DNA from: Saccharofermentans sp.
GTDB taxonomy: Bacteria; Bacillota_A; Clostridia; Saccharofermentanales; Saccharofermentanaceae
Reading direction: 5' to 3'
NCBI GenBank assembly: GCA_024695565.1
Contig: JAILHX010000157.1
Location: forward strand, 1 to 64,000
DNA length: 64,000 nucleotides
In this document: piece by piece, positions 41,220-51,008 of the stretch
Layout: each line of letters opens with the position of its first letter
Numbering within the stretch: the first letter of the stretch is position 1
Program-made: the position numbers and the translations under genes
The notes under the pieces: generated by a model
The model's database searches: none
What the model was told of the DNA's origin: nothing
What the model saw: the letters and a program-made list of their open reading frames with translations, nothing else

Positions 41220-42562
41220 ACATAGCGGCAAGTATAGTTTTCGTAGTCATAATGCTCGGAGTACTGGCATCAGTACATGAGCTGGCACATTTTCTGGTAG
41301 CACGTCTCCTTAAGATCAAGGTTTTTGAGGTATCGCTCTTTGTCGGTCCCAAGGTCTTGAAGTGGAAGCATAAGGATGTTGATTTCTCTATAAGACTCAT
41401 TCCTCTCGGCGCATACGTCAGATTCTCTGAAGTCGACGAGGAAGGCTACGTTGTCAACAGTGATGATCCTGCGCTCCTTGTAAACCAGCCGAGATTCAAG
41501 CGTTTGCTGGTTGCTGTTGCAGGTCCTCTCATGAACCTTATTCTGGGTATTCTCATATTCTTCGGCATGTTCTGCGCTACAGGCTTTTACAGCCTTGAGA
41601 TGGGTCCTGCAATTACAGGAACACAGACCGCCGATGTTGCAGAACAGTATACCGAAGGCGACATGATCAGAAAGGTCAACGGCCAGACTGTATTTACGGT
41701 CTACGACCTCAATTATGAGCTTGATTCGATCGATGCAAAAGAAGACTTAACCCTCACGCTCCAGTCCAAGGAGACCGGTAAGTACTACGATGTTGTCCTC
41801 GTTCCTGAAGTGTTCAACAGACCGATGCTCCTTATCAATGTCCTTACACTTGATACTGAGAACGAATATGAAGGCTGGGAAGTCTATTCCGTTGATCCCG
41901 GGCAGAACAAGGGCAATCCCATACTTCAGCCGGGCGATTATGTTACCCACATCAACGGTGTGTCCGTAAACGATGAAGGTTTTGATGATTATATCTTCAA
42001 TTATGAGGGAGAAGTGCTGAATGTTACTTATGTAAGGGATGGTGAGGTTCATGAAGATGAGATCATCCCCGAATATGTTGAGTACGTAACCGTAAGAGGT
42101 GTCAGACCGATAGGTTATGAGCTCAATTCACCCATGGCTTTTGGCAAGGCGTTCATTTATGCGGCCAAAATGCCGTTTGCACTCGTGAATTTTACGGTTA
42201 GAGGCATCAGAGATATTATCGCAGGCAAGGTAAAAGCTTATAATTTGGTATCGGGTCCTATCGGTATCACATCAATGGTCAATGATGTGGTTAAGGATGA
42301 GCAGGAGTCGACCGGTGATAAGATCTACTTGCTCATAATGCTGAGTGGTGTTATCTCCATCGCTCTTGCATTTTCGAATCTGTTACCGATCCCCGGTCTT
42401 GACGGCGTTCAGATACTTCTGATTGTCGTTGAGATGGTTATAGGACGCAAGTTATCTGAGAAGGCTGAGGGCAGACTGACGGTAATAGGATTTGTGATGA
42501 TCATATTCCTTGTTATCGTCGCATTGGTATCGGATGTCCTGAGGATCATTTTCGGTTACTGA
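41216..42562 (+). CDS. rseP: RIP metalloprotease RseP (M50)
   Basis: 448 residues. The zinc motif HELAH in the first membrane helix (SVHELAHFLVARL), one PDZ domain in the middle (about 145-270, with EGDMIRKVNGQTV and GDYVTHINGVSV, perhaps two circularly related halves), and the third ligand in NLLPIPGLDGVQILL. Intramembrane protease acting on regulators such as anti-sigma factors; its substrate here is unknown. Coupled to dxr by a four-base overlap, in the usual dxr-rseP-ispG order. Confidence 0.96.
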   Translation: MNIAASIVFVVIMLGVLASVHELAHFLVARLLKIKVFEVSLFVGPKVLKWKHKDVDFSIRLIPLGAYVRFSEVDEEGYVVNSDDPALLVNQPRFKRLLVAVAGPLMNLILGILIFFGMFCATGFYSLEMGPAITGTQTADVAEQYTEGDMIRKVNGQTVFTVYDLNYELDSIDAKEDLTLTLQSKETGKYYDVVLVPEVFNRPMLLINVLTLDTENEYEGWEVYSVDPGQNKGNPILQPGDYVTHINGVSVNDEGFDDYIFNYEGEVLNVTYVRDGEVHEDEIIPEYVEYVTVRGVRPIGYELNSPMAFGKAFIYAAKMPFALVNFTVRGIRDIIAGKVKAYNLVSGPIGITSMVNDVVKDEQESTGDKIYLLIMLSGVISIALAFSNLLPIPGLDGVQILLIVVEMVIGRKLSEKAEGRLTVIGFVMIIFLVIVALVSDVLRIIFGY

Positions 42563-42584
42563 CAACTATTAAGGAGTTAGCTTT

Positions 42585-43646
42585 ATGACTAAGAAAGTCT
42601 TGATCGGCAATGTTGAAGTAGGCGGCGGGTCTTCTGTTAAGATCCAGTCGATGAACAACACGGATACCAGAGATGCCAAGGCTACTTTGGCCCAGATCCA
42701 TGAGCTCGCCGACAACGGTTGTGATATCACCAGAGTTGCAATTCCTGATATGGCTGCAGCCGAGAGCCTTAAGGAGATCACTGCCAATTCTCCGATCCCT
42801 GTAGTAGCCGACATCCACTTTGATTACAGACTTGCTCTTGCAGCAGCCGATAACGGCGCTGCCAAGATCAGGATCAATCCCGGTAATATCGGGGGGCCGG
42901 AGAATGTTAAGCTCGTTGCCGACAAGTGCAGGGAGAGACATATTCCCATCAGAGTTGGAGTCAATTCCGGTTCTATCTCCAGAGAGATACTTGCGAAGTA
43001 TGGTGAAGTTAATGCTGATGCCATGACTGAGAGCGCGCTTGGCGCGGTTAAGCTGCTTGAGGATCAGGATTTTGACGATATCGTTATATCGATCAAGTCT
43101 TCTTCTCCGAAGCTTACTATCGATACTTACCGTATTCTCTCCAAGTCATGCGATTATCCGCTTCATGTAGGTGTTACCGAGGCAGGTACAGTACGTGAAG
43201 GCGCGATCAAATCAGCAGTAGGCATCGGTGCGCTTCTTGCTGAAGGCATCGGTGATACGATCAGAGTATCACTTACAGGCAATCCTGTGGTTGAAGTAAT
43301 AACGGCCAAGCAGATACTTAAGGCGCTTGACTTAAGAGACGGAGGAATTACCTTCATATCCTGTCCCACTTGTGGAAGGACTCAGGTGCCATTGATCGAA
43401 CTTGCAGGACAGATAGAGCAGAAGCTCATAAACCTTCCCTATAACCTTAAGGTTGCAGTAATGGGTTGTGTAGTCAACGGACCCGGAGAAGCCAGAGAAT
43501 GTGACATCGGACTGGCAGGCGGTAAGGATGAATTCATTTTGTTTGAAAAGGGTGTACCGGTCAGAAAGATTCCTGCGGCTAATGCAGTTGACGAGTTTGT
43601 AAGGGAAGTGATCAGAGTTGGAGAAGAAAAGAGTAAAACTACTTGA
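42585..43646 (+). CDS. ispG: (E)-4-hydroxy-3-methylbut-2-enyl diphosphate synthase (IspG)
   Basis: 353 residues, the [4Fe-4S] enzyme before IspH. TIM-barrel part contains VKIQSMNNTDTRDA and ADIHFDYRLALAA, PVVADIH being typical. Cluster ligands are the two cysteines of SCPTCGRTQ and the one in VMGCVVNGPGEA, with a Glu nearby. RBS AAGGAG about nine bases upstream. The last 29 bases overlap the start of polC. Confidence 0.97.
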   Translation: MTKKVLIGNVEVGGGSSVKIQSMNNTDTRDAKATLAQIHELADNGCDITRVAIPDMAAAESLKEITANSPIPVVADIHFDYRLALAAADNGAAKIRINPGNIGGPENVKLVADKCRERHIPIRVGVNSGSISREILAKYGEVNADAMTESALGAVKLLEDQDFDDIVISIKSSSPKLTIDTYRILSKSCDYPLHVGVTEAGTVREGAIKSAVGIGALLAEGIGDTIRVSLTGNPVVEVITAKQILKALDLRDGGITFISCPTCGRTQVPLIELAGQIEQKLINLPYNLKVAVMGCVVNGPGEARECDIGLAGGKDEFILFEKGVPVRKIPAANAVDEFVREVIRVGEEKSKTT

Positions 43647-46600
43647 ACTGTTTAATTTAGACAGTGACAGTTATAAAGACTTAGACGGGCTTTTTGTACT
43701 TAAGGTTGATATTTATAAGGCTAAGATGTCAGTCAATATCGTACTTGACGGTGTTGATACATTGACAGGCAACAACAGCCTTAAATCTTTTGTTGAGGAA
43801 TTAGAGAGCGACTTCGGAACAAAAGTCAATTTCTCATTTACCGGGATCAGCGATGTTGATCTTCCGAATGTTTTCGATACATTAACGCCTCTTATCAAGC
43901 ATTACATAACCAGAGACAGCGAGAGCAACATCAGTGATCTTGCTGATTTTGCCACGTTCAGTACTGAAGTCGAATACGATGATGAGGGCGAACCTCAGTG
44001 CCGGGCATATATCTGCATGCCCTCGGGATGGGCTTCCATGCTGAGTGATTCAGACAGGAAGGAACTCATAAGTGCAGTATCCAATGCAAGTTCTATATGC
44101 TTAGGCAGCAGTATCAAGTGTTCATATGAGATACTCAGCATGGATCCTGATATTGCCGGTGTGGATCTTTCAGATGAAGAAGAGATCAAGCAGGCTTTAC
44201 AGGGCCTTAAGTTTGAAGACTATGTCGAAGAAGAAGACAAAGAACCTAAGAAGGGAAAATCTTCAGGCAAGAAGAAGTCTGACAAAGACAAGAAGGACAC
44301 AGCTGATGCAGCTCCCAAGAAGGATTCGTGGGAGTTCAAGGCTGAACAGGCAAGGAAAGAAGCAAAGCAGGAGGATAAGCAGTCCTTCTACAAGGCCAAA
44401 GAGAATGCCGAGAACCAGCTTTACGGCCGCGTAAAGAAACAGGCCACATTCATGAAGATCGCTAATCTCAGTGTAGGCTGTTTTGATGTTAACGTGGCTG
44501 GTGAGATAACATTCAATGAGGATTCTTTTAAGCTTGCGAAAACAGGCAGAAGCGTAATCGTTAAGTTCATGTGCCTTGACGATACTGACGGTATCTCATG
44601 CATAGCTTTCCTTAAACCCGATGAAGCTGACAGCTTCCAGAATGAATATGGCAAAGGTGGATTCATCGGCATTCAGGGTAATGTTGAGAATGATTCATAT
44701 ACCGGCGATCTGTGTCTTAAGGTATCCGGCTTTTTCAAGGCTGAACGTCCTGCCAAGAGGAAGGATACAGCTGAACGTAAGAGAGTTGAGCTTCACGTCC
44801 ACACCAAGATGAGCGAGAGTGATGCAACGAGCGATCCGAAAGATCTTATCAGGCTTGCTGCAAGCTTCGGTCACACAGCATGTGCGGTAACTGACCACGG
44901 AGTTGTTCAGGCATTCCCGCATGTGTTCGAGGAAGCAAAAGAAATAAATAAGAAACGTGCGAAGAACGGTGAGGAACCGATCAAGTGTATCTTGGGTTGT
45001 GAAGGATATCTTGTTGATGATGGCCCCACGGTTTTCTATAACCTTCCTTACGACGTAAAGAACGATAAGATCAAACCTTCCGTTGCTGATGACGACGCGG
45101 CTTTAAACTTCATTACCAAGCCTAAGGCTGTTGGTTCATTCGTTGCAATAACTATCGAGCGTCATGGCAATGATGCATTAACTGATACCTTTAGTTCCGT
45201 ATGTGCTTCGAAGTTCAGACTTAAGGGCTATAAGGCTGTTAAGCCTGAGGATGAAGGCGAATCCGATCAGGATGCTATGGAATTTGCATCCCACGATATC
45301 GATAAGTCTCTCTGGAATCCTGAGGAGATTCCTGAAGAACTTAAGGATGAGAATATTAATGCTAAGCCTTTGGAACCCCATGCTCCTTTGGGCACTTCCT
45401 GCAATGTTCATCTTGACATCAACGGAGAGTTTGCAGACGGCAGTGATGAGGTGGTTCCTTCAGAACTGGTTTTCGAGCATGTGGCAGATTTCCACGCTGA
45501 ATTCGAAGATATTATCTATCCGGGTTCGGGCGAGCCTTGTGACTCTTACTTTGCCATGGGCGAACTCCTGGAATTCATCGGTGATTCCTATGTCACGGGT
45601 CCCGATATTTTCACAACACTCGCATTCCTCCGCCGTGCAGGTTACGGAATAAATATAGAAGAACACAAGTATTACAGACATAAGTTCCTTATGCCTGCCA
45701 CTTCGGATGAAGATATCTTAGAAATATTCTATAAGGGCGAATTTAAGAGTATAGATGAAGCATTGGGCAGCAAGGGTGCTGCATTCAGTTATGCTTCAAA
45801 TGGCGGCAAGTTCGATGAGATGTTTGCTGCATGTTATAAATCCGCTTCTTTACTTGTTTCTTGCCTTAAGGATGCCGGTTCTGTTGATGCGCTTAAGATC
45901 AACTATGATGTTGGTCATTATACGCCTGAAAGGATTAAGTCTACAAAGAAAATCGCACCGAACAGTCCCTATAGAGAAGCGCCTACTTACCATATCATCT
46001 ATCTTGTACGTTCAAATATGGGACTATATAACCTGTACCGTATTGTATCTGAATCCCAGATACACTATTTTGCATTAAGACCCAGAACGCCTAAGAGTCT
46101 GCTTAAGTATTTTAAATCCGGCATTATCGTCGGCGGTGCCTGCGAACGTGGCGAGATCTACCGTTATGTAATCACAAAATACAGATCTCTAAATAAGGAC
46201 AGACAGGCAACAAGAGAATTCCTTAAGACTGATCCGGAGTTCCAAAAGATACTGAATCTCTACGATTATGTTGAGATACAGCCTCTGTGCAACAATATGT
46301 TCATTACGAGACAGGATCCTTCTAAATCAGATACCGGTACGGTTCCTGTTAATGAAGATGATATCCGTATCATTAATGAGCTTCTTGTCGAGACTGCAGA
46401 TGATCACGGCATGATGTGCTGTGCTACGACTGACTCACATTTCCTTAATAAGGAAGACGGCCGATACAGAAAGTACATGCTGATGAGCATGGGCTTTGAT
46501 GATGCAGAGATGCAGAGCGACCTCTACTTCAGAACGACTGATGAGATGCTCGAAGAGTTCAAGTATCTCGGTGAAGATAAGGCGATGGAAGTTGTTGTTG

Positions 46601-48585
46601 ATAACACCAACAAGATCGCCGACATGATCGACTTCGGCATCAAGCCTTTCCCTGATGGATCCTATCCGCCGCAGATTGCAAGAGCTGCAGCCGATGTGCG
46701 TGATATCGCTTACACTAAGGCTAACAGGATGTACCGTCATAACGGCGTGCTTAATGAAGTAGTTAAGGCAAGACTCGACAGAGAGCTTGCATCCATTATC
46801 GGTAACGGATATGCGATCATGTATTATATCGCATACAGGCTCGTTAAGAAGTCGAATAACGATGGATACGTTGTAGGTTCGAGAGGTTCTGTCGGTTCTT
46901 CGTTTGCTGCAACGATGTGTGGTATTTCCGAAGTTAACCCGCTGCCTCCGCATTACAGATGTCCCAAGTGCAACTATGCAGAGTTCGATAATACGGGTGT
47001 ATACGGTTCAGGTTACGATCTGCCGCCGAAGAACTGTCCCGAGTGCGGTGAGAAGCTGATCCCTGACGGACAGGATATTCCTTTTGAGACGTTCCTGGGA
47101 TTCAAGGGTGACAAACAGCCTGATATCGACCTTAACTTCTCCGGTGAATATCAGCCCAGAGCTCACGCTTATGTAGGCGTTTTGTTCGGCGGAACACATA
47201 CATTCAAGGCCGGTACTATCGGTGCTTACCAGGATAAGAATGCTTATGGTGTCTGCCGCAAGATCTGTGAAGAGAAGGGTGAACCTTTTACCCAGGCACA
47301 CCTTGCATTCATGGCAAGAGACATCATCGGTGTTAAGAGAACAACTTCCCAGCACCCGGGCGGTATCGTAGTTATTGCAAAGGAGATGGATATCTATGAA
47401 TTCACTCCTATCCAGTTCCCGGCAAATAAGACTGACTGCGGAATAATAACCACACACTTCGATTTCCGTGCAATGCACGATACGATCTTAAAGCTTGATA
47501 TCTTAGGACATGCAGATCCTACGGTATTAAGAATGCTCAGCGACATCACGGGCGTCAACATTACTGATATACCGATTCCTGATGAGAAGGTAATGAGCCT
47601 TCTTGTTGGAACGGATGCATTAGGGTTCCCGATAGAAGCTACTGATGCGGGTTCAGCAACACTGGGTCTTTCAGAGCTTGGTACCAACATGGCGCGTGGA
47701 ATGATCAAAGAGACAAAGCCTACCAGGTTCTATGACCTCGTACAGCTCATGGGTCTTTCACATGGTACTGACGTCTGGACCGGAAATGCCCAGGATCTTA
47801 TCAGGAGCGGTACATGTGACCTTAATTCAGTTATCGGATGCCGAGACTCCATCATGACAAGCCTTATCTATTGGGGACTTCCCAATAAGGATGCTTTCGA
47901 CATCATGGAGGGCGTACGTAAAGGTAAGGTTGCAGCAGGCAAGGTTGAAAAGTGGCCTGATTATGTAAAAGAGATGAAAGAATGCGGCGTCCCTGACTGG
48001 TATATCGAATCCTGTCAGAAGATTAAGTACATGTTCCCTAAGGCACATGCCGCAGCTTATGCTATCTCAACTCTCCGTGTTGCCTGGTTCAAGGTCTACT
48101 ATCCCGAAGAATATTACTGTTCTTTCTTTACTCACAGAGGTGAGGGATTATTTGACGCTGAACAGCTTTGCAACGGACCCGAAAAGGTAAAGAAGAGAAG
48201 GCTCGAACTTGCAGATGAGATGCATGCAAAGGGTGATCCGAATACTAAGCTCAAGTACTATTTCTATGAGCTTGTTGAGGAGATGTACGCCAGAGGAATT
48301 ACATTTGCTCCCATCACACTTAACGATTCACTTGGAAAGAAGTTTGCAAAAGCAGGCGATAAGCTTATCAGACCTCCGTTCTGTGCCATTGCCGGCGTGT
48401 CGGAGGCAAATGGTATTGATATTGAGAATGCGAGAAAAGAAGGGGAATTCAAGAACCGCGATGACTTCATGAAGAGGACAGGCGTCGGTCAATCCGTAAC
48501 ACAGAAGCTTCTTGATTACGGCGGTATCCTTGATGATCTTCCGGAAAGTGCACAGATCAATCTGTTTGACATGCTTGGAGGCTGA
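43618..48585 (+). CDS. polC: DNA polymerase III, PolC type, with degenerate exonuclease domain
   Basis: 1655 residues, longer than the usual 1430-1470. TTG start inside ispG; in this frame a stop lies three codons upstream. N-terminal domain 1-205, a Lys-rich linker (about 205-270), an OB fold (about 275-380), then PHP (about 388-505 and 785-945: ELHVHTKMSESDA, AVTDHG, ATTDSH). The region inserted in the PHP (about 506-755) aligns with the DEDDh proofreading exonuclease, but four of its five catalytic residues appear replaced. The polymerase has GSRGSVGSSF near 1088, Cys4 zinc residues CPKC/CPEC (1115-1143), and the catalytic Asp pair in PDIDLNF (1169, 1171). It is the main replicase; its own proofreading looks lost. 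Confidence 0.96.
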   Translation: MEKKRVKLLELFNLDSDSYKDLDGLFVLKVDIYKAKMSVNIVLDGVDTLTGNNSLKSFVEELESDFGTKVNFSFTGISDVDLPNVFDTLTPLIKHYITRDSESNISDLADFATFSTEVEYDDEGEPQCRAYICMPSGWASMLSDSDRKELISAVSNASSICLGSSIKCSYEILSMDPDIAGVDLSDEEEIKQALQGLKFEDYVEEEDKEPKKGKSSGKKKSDKDKKDTADAAPKKDSWEFKAEQARKEAKQEDKQSFYKAKENAENQLYGRVKKQATFMKIANLSVGCFDVNVAGEITFNEDSFKLAKTGRSVIVKFMCLDDTDGISCIAFLKPDEADSFQNEYGKGGFIGIQGNVENDSYTGDLCLKVSGFFKAERPAKRKDTAERKRVELHVHTKMSESDATSDPKDLIRLAASFGHTACAVTDHGVVQAFPHVFEEAKEINKKRAKNGEEPIKCILGCEGYLVDDGPTVFYNLPYDVKNDKIKPSVADDDAALNFITKPKAVGSFVAITIERHGNDALTDTFSSVCASKFRLKGYKAVKPEDEGESDQDAMEFASHDIDKSLWNPEEIPEELKDENINAKPLEPHAPLGTSCNVHLDINGEFADGSDEVVPSELVFEHVADFHAEFEDIIYPGSGEPCDSYFAMGELLEFIGDSYVTGPDIFTTLAFLRRAGYGINIEEHKYYRHKFLMPATSDEDILEIFYKGEFKSIDEALGSKGAAFSYASNGGKFDEMFAACYKSASLLVSCLKDAGSVDALKINYDVGHYTPERIKSTKKIAPNSPYREAPTYHIIYLVRSNMGLYNLYRIVSESQIHYFALRPRTPKSLLKYFKSGIIVGGACERGEIYRYVITKYRSLNKDRQATREFLKTDPEFQKILNLYDYVEIQPLCNNMFITRQDPSKSDTGTVPVNEDDIRIINELLVETADDHGMMCCATTDSHFLNKEDGRYRKYMLMSMGFDDAEMQSDLYFRTTDEMLEEFKYLGEDKAMEVVVDNTNKIADMIDFGIKPFPDGSYPPQIARAAADVRDIAYTKANRMYRHNGVLNEVVKARLDRELASIIGNGYAIMYYIAYRLVKKSNNDGYVVGSRGSVGSSFAATMCGISEVNPLPPHYRCPKCNYAEFDNTGVYGSGYDLPPKNCPECGEKLIPDGQDIPFETFLGFKGDKQPDIDLNFSGEYQPRAHAYVGVLFGGTHTFKAGTIGAYQDKNAYGVCRKICEEKGEPFTQAHLAFMARDIIGVKRTTSQHPGGIVVIAKEMDIYEFTPIQFPANKTDCGIITTHFDFRAMHDTILKLDILGHADPTVLRMLSDITGVNITDIPIPDEKVMSLLVGTDALGFPIEATDAGSATLGLSELGTNMARGMIKETKPTRFYDLVQLMGLSHGTDVWTGNAQDLIRSGTCDLNSVIGCRDSIMTSLIYWGLPNKDAFDIMEGVRKGKVAAGKVEKWPDYVKEMKECGVPDWYIESCQKIKYMFPKAHAAAYAISTLRVAWFKVYYPEEYYCSFFTHRGEGLFDAEQLCNGPEKVKKRRLELADEMHAKGDPNTKLKYYFYELVEEMYARGITFAPITLNDSLGKKFAKAGDKLIRPPFCAIAGVSEANGIDIENARKEGEFKNRDDFMKRTGVGQSVTQKLLDYGGILDDLPESAQINLFDMLGG

Positions 48586-48591
48586 TAGCTT

Positions 48592-50853
48592 ATGTATTGC
48601 GGCGTATTGATAAGAGGAGCTGCGAAGCAGATCGACAGGCTGTTTACTTATCGTGTGCCTGAAGAACTCAAGCCTTCAGTAGTACCCGGATCTCTTGTGT
48701 CGATCCCTTTCGGCAAGGGTGATTCGGAGCGCGCAGCAGTAGTAATTGAACTTAAGGATGAATTTGAAGGTGATGAGAGTCTTGTAAAAGACATCAGTTC
48801 ACTCATTTCGGGAGCACCGGTACTTAACAGTGACCAGCTCGCGCTTATCGATAAGATCAGCGACAGGTTCAACTGTACCAGAGGTGATGTCATTGAGCTG
48901 ATGGTGCCTTCCTGTGTCATTAATCATAAAGATCCCATAGAAGTCTTTGTTGAGCTCGTTTCAAAAGAAACAGCTCTCGAAGTCCTGAAGAGCGAGTCTT
49001 TAAGATCTGTTGCCCACATCAATATCCTTGAATATCTTTTAGAGCGCGGCAAGTGTACCAGAAAAGAGATAATGTCGTCTCTGTCCTGTTCTTCTGCCCA
49101 GGTTAAAGCGCTTGAAGATAAAGGACTTGTAAGACTTGTAAAAGAAGCATCCGACAGCGTTCCTCCGGTTATTTCAGATGACTTTGTACCTGAAGGAAAG
49201 TTCACTGAAGAATACGATCTCAGCGATGAACAGAAGGACGCTGTCAGTGCGATTCTAAAAGGAATAGAAGATAAGAAATCAGGTACTTTCCTCTTATTCG
49301 GCATTACAGGGAGCGGTAAGACAGAAGTCTATCTCAACTGTGCCAAGAAGGTGATTGCCGAAGGCGGAAGTGTCATATATATGGTTCCCGAGATCTCGCT
49401 GACTCCTCAGACGATCAACTGGATCAAGGGAAGATTAGGCGACAGTGTTGCAGTCCTTCACAGCAGACTGACCGACAAGCAGCGCTATGAACAGTGGAAT
49501 AATATCCGGACTGGCAGGGCAAAGGTTATTGTCGGCCCGAGAAGCGGAGTGTTTGCACCGGCAGTTAACTTAAGACTGATCATTCTTGATGAAGAACATG
49601 ACGGTTCTTATAAATCTGAATCTCATCCGAGATATTCTGCGAAGGATATAGCCAGAATGAGATCTCTTATAACCGGATGCTGTGTTGTATTGGGTTCTGC
49701 TACTCCTTCTGTCGAGAGCTTCTATGCTGCCAATGCAGGCGCATATAAACTCCTTGAGTTAAAGTCCAGAGCCAGACAGGAAGCAACACTTCCGAAGATC
49801 GTTCCTGTTGATATGAAGGAGCAGATGAAGTTAGGAAGCGGCAATATGCTCTCGGTCCCGTTAAGACAGGCAATGTCTGTTGCTTTCTCAGAGAATAAGC
49901 AGGTTATCCTGCTTCTTAACCGCAGAGGCTTTTCGAGGAACCTGGTATGTGAAGACTGTGGTGAGGCTGTTACCTGTAAGAATTGTTCTGTAGCAATGAC
50001 ACTGCATAATAACAGACGCAACGGAACCCAGAGTCTCGTGTGCCATTACTGCGGATATACGATTCCTTCTTATGAAGCTGTGTGCGGCGTCTGTGGCGGA
50101 AAGCGCTTTACGAAGACGGGATTTGGAACGCAGCAGCTCGAAGAGTTCCTTCATCAGGTGTTCCCGCATGAGAAGGTCCTCAGAATGGATCAGGACTCTA
50201 CGATGACGCCCGGAGCTCATAAAGAGATAATCGAGAAGTTTGCCCAAAAGCAAGCATCTATCCTTATCGGTACGCAGATGATCGCCAAGGGCCTCGACTT
50301 CCCGGATGTTACTGTAGTAGGTGTTTTGGGTGCTGATCTAATGCTTGCTTCATCTTCGTTCAAGGCATCAGAAAGAGCTTTCCAGCTTATTACCCAGGCA
50401 GCCGGAAGAGCGGGCAGGGGAGATCATCCCGGAACAGTATATATTCAGAGTTTGAGACCTGACCAGCCCCTGTTCAGGTTCGCCTGCACCCAGAACTACA
50501 GAGCCTTCTACGAACAGGAGATCGAGTACAGGCAGAAGTTGAAGCTCCCGCCGTTTAAAGCTGTAGGTGAGATAGTTCTGTCTCTGCCTGATGAGAATGA
50601 TCTTGTTAAGAGGTCCAATGAGCTTGCAAAATATCTTAATGGATTTATCGGTTATCAGGACAAGAAGTACCAGTTTGAGGTATATGGCCCTATCCCCTGC
50701 GTTATCTATGAGCTCAGAGGCAGATTCAGGATGTCTTTTGTTATCAAGGCTTGCAATAAATCCGCTATCAACAGTGTGTTCAAAAGGCTGATCGAAGACT
50801 TCGACCACACGAAGTTCCCGATGTCTTTTGACAACGACCCCCAGGAAGGCTGA
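48592..50853 (+). CDS. priA: Primosomal protein N' (PriA helicase)
   Basis: 753 residues, 3'-5' helicase that restarts replication. The N-terminal 3'-DNA-binding domain reads DRLFTYRVPEEL and GSLVSIPFGKGD. Walker A is FGITGSGKTEVYL near residue 240, the Walker B box is LDEEHDGSYKSE, and motif III is LGSATPSVES. The Cys-rich zinc insert has CEDCGEAVTCKNC, CHYCG and CGVCGG. Motifs V and VI are IGTQMIAKGLDFPDV and TQAAGRAGRGDHPG. Starts seven bases after polC. Assignment secure. Confidence 0.97.
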   Translation: MYCGVLIRGAAKQIDRLFTYRVPEELKPSVVPGSLVSIPFGKGDSERAAVVIELKDEFEGDESLVKDISSLISGAPVLNSDQLALIDKISDRFNCTRGDVIELMVPSCVINHKDPIEVFVELVSKETALEVLKSESLRSVAHINILEYLLERGKCTRKEIMSSLSCSSAQVKALEDKGLVRLVKEASDSVPPVISDDFVPEGKFTEEYDLSDEQKDAVSAILKGIEDKKSGTFLLFGITGSGKTEVYLNCAKKVIAEGGSVIYMVPEISLTPQTINWIKGRLGDSVAVLHSRLTDKQRYEQWNNIRTGRAKVIVGPRSGVFAPAVNLRLIILDEEHDGSYKSESHPRYSAKDIARMRSLITGCCVVLGSATPSVESFYAANAGAYKLLELKSRARQEATLPKIVPVDMKEQMKLGSGNMLSVPLRQAMSVAFSENKQVILLLNRRGFSRNLVCEDCGEAVTCKNCSVAMTLHNNRRNGTQSLVCHYCGYTIPSYEAVCGVCGGKRFTKTGFGTQQLEEFLHQVFPHEKVLRMDQDSTMTPGAHKEIIEKFAQKQASILIGTQMIAKGLDFPDVTVVGVLGADLMLASSSFKASERAFQLITQAAGRAGRGDHPGTVYIQSLRPDQPLFRFACTQNYRAFYEQEIEYRQKLKLPPFKAVGEIVLSLPDENDLVKRSNELAKYLNGFIGYQDKKYQFEVYGPIPCVIYELRGRFRMSFVIKACNKSAINSVFKRLIEDFDHTKFPMSFDNDPQEG

Positions 50854-50907
50854 AAACGCCTCAACTGTGCGCTGTGGAAGTACATATGTGCACCCCAGAA
50901 GTATAAA

Positions 50908-50937
50908 TTGACTATTAATAATATTAGGTGTTACAAT
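50908..50937 (+). promoter_or_regulatory. Promoter of dapA-dapB
   Basis: TTGACT (50908-50913), an 18-base spacer, then TACAAT (50932-50937) with TG before it (TGTTACAAT). The leader is about 65 bases, too short for a lysine riboswitch, and holds only the RBS GGGAGG. Confidence 0.75.
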
Positions 50938-51008
50938 CCATTATCAGAATGAGGATTTAGGCTATAAAACCCTATCTTTTTCTAGTTTTTCATTTGGGAG
51001 GCATTAAT

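Noticed and set aside
50938..51008. Lysine riboswitch upstream of dapA
   Set aside because: The leader is about 65 bases, far too short for the lysine riboswitch, and lacks its core words.
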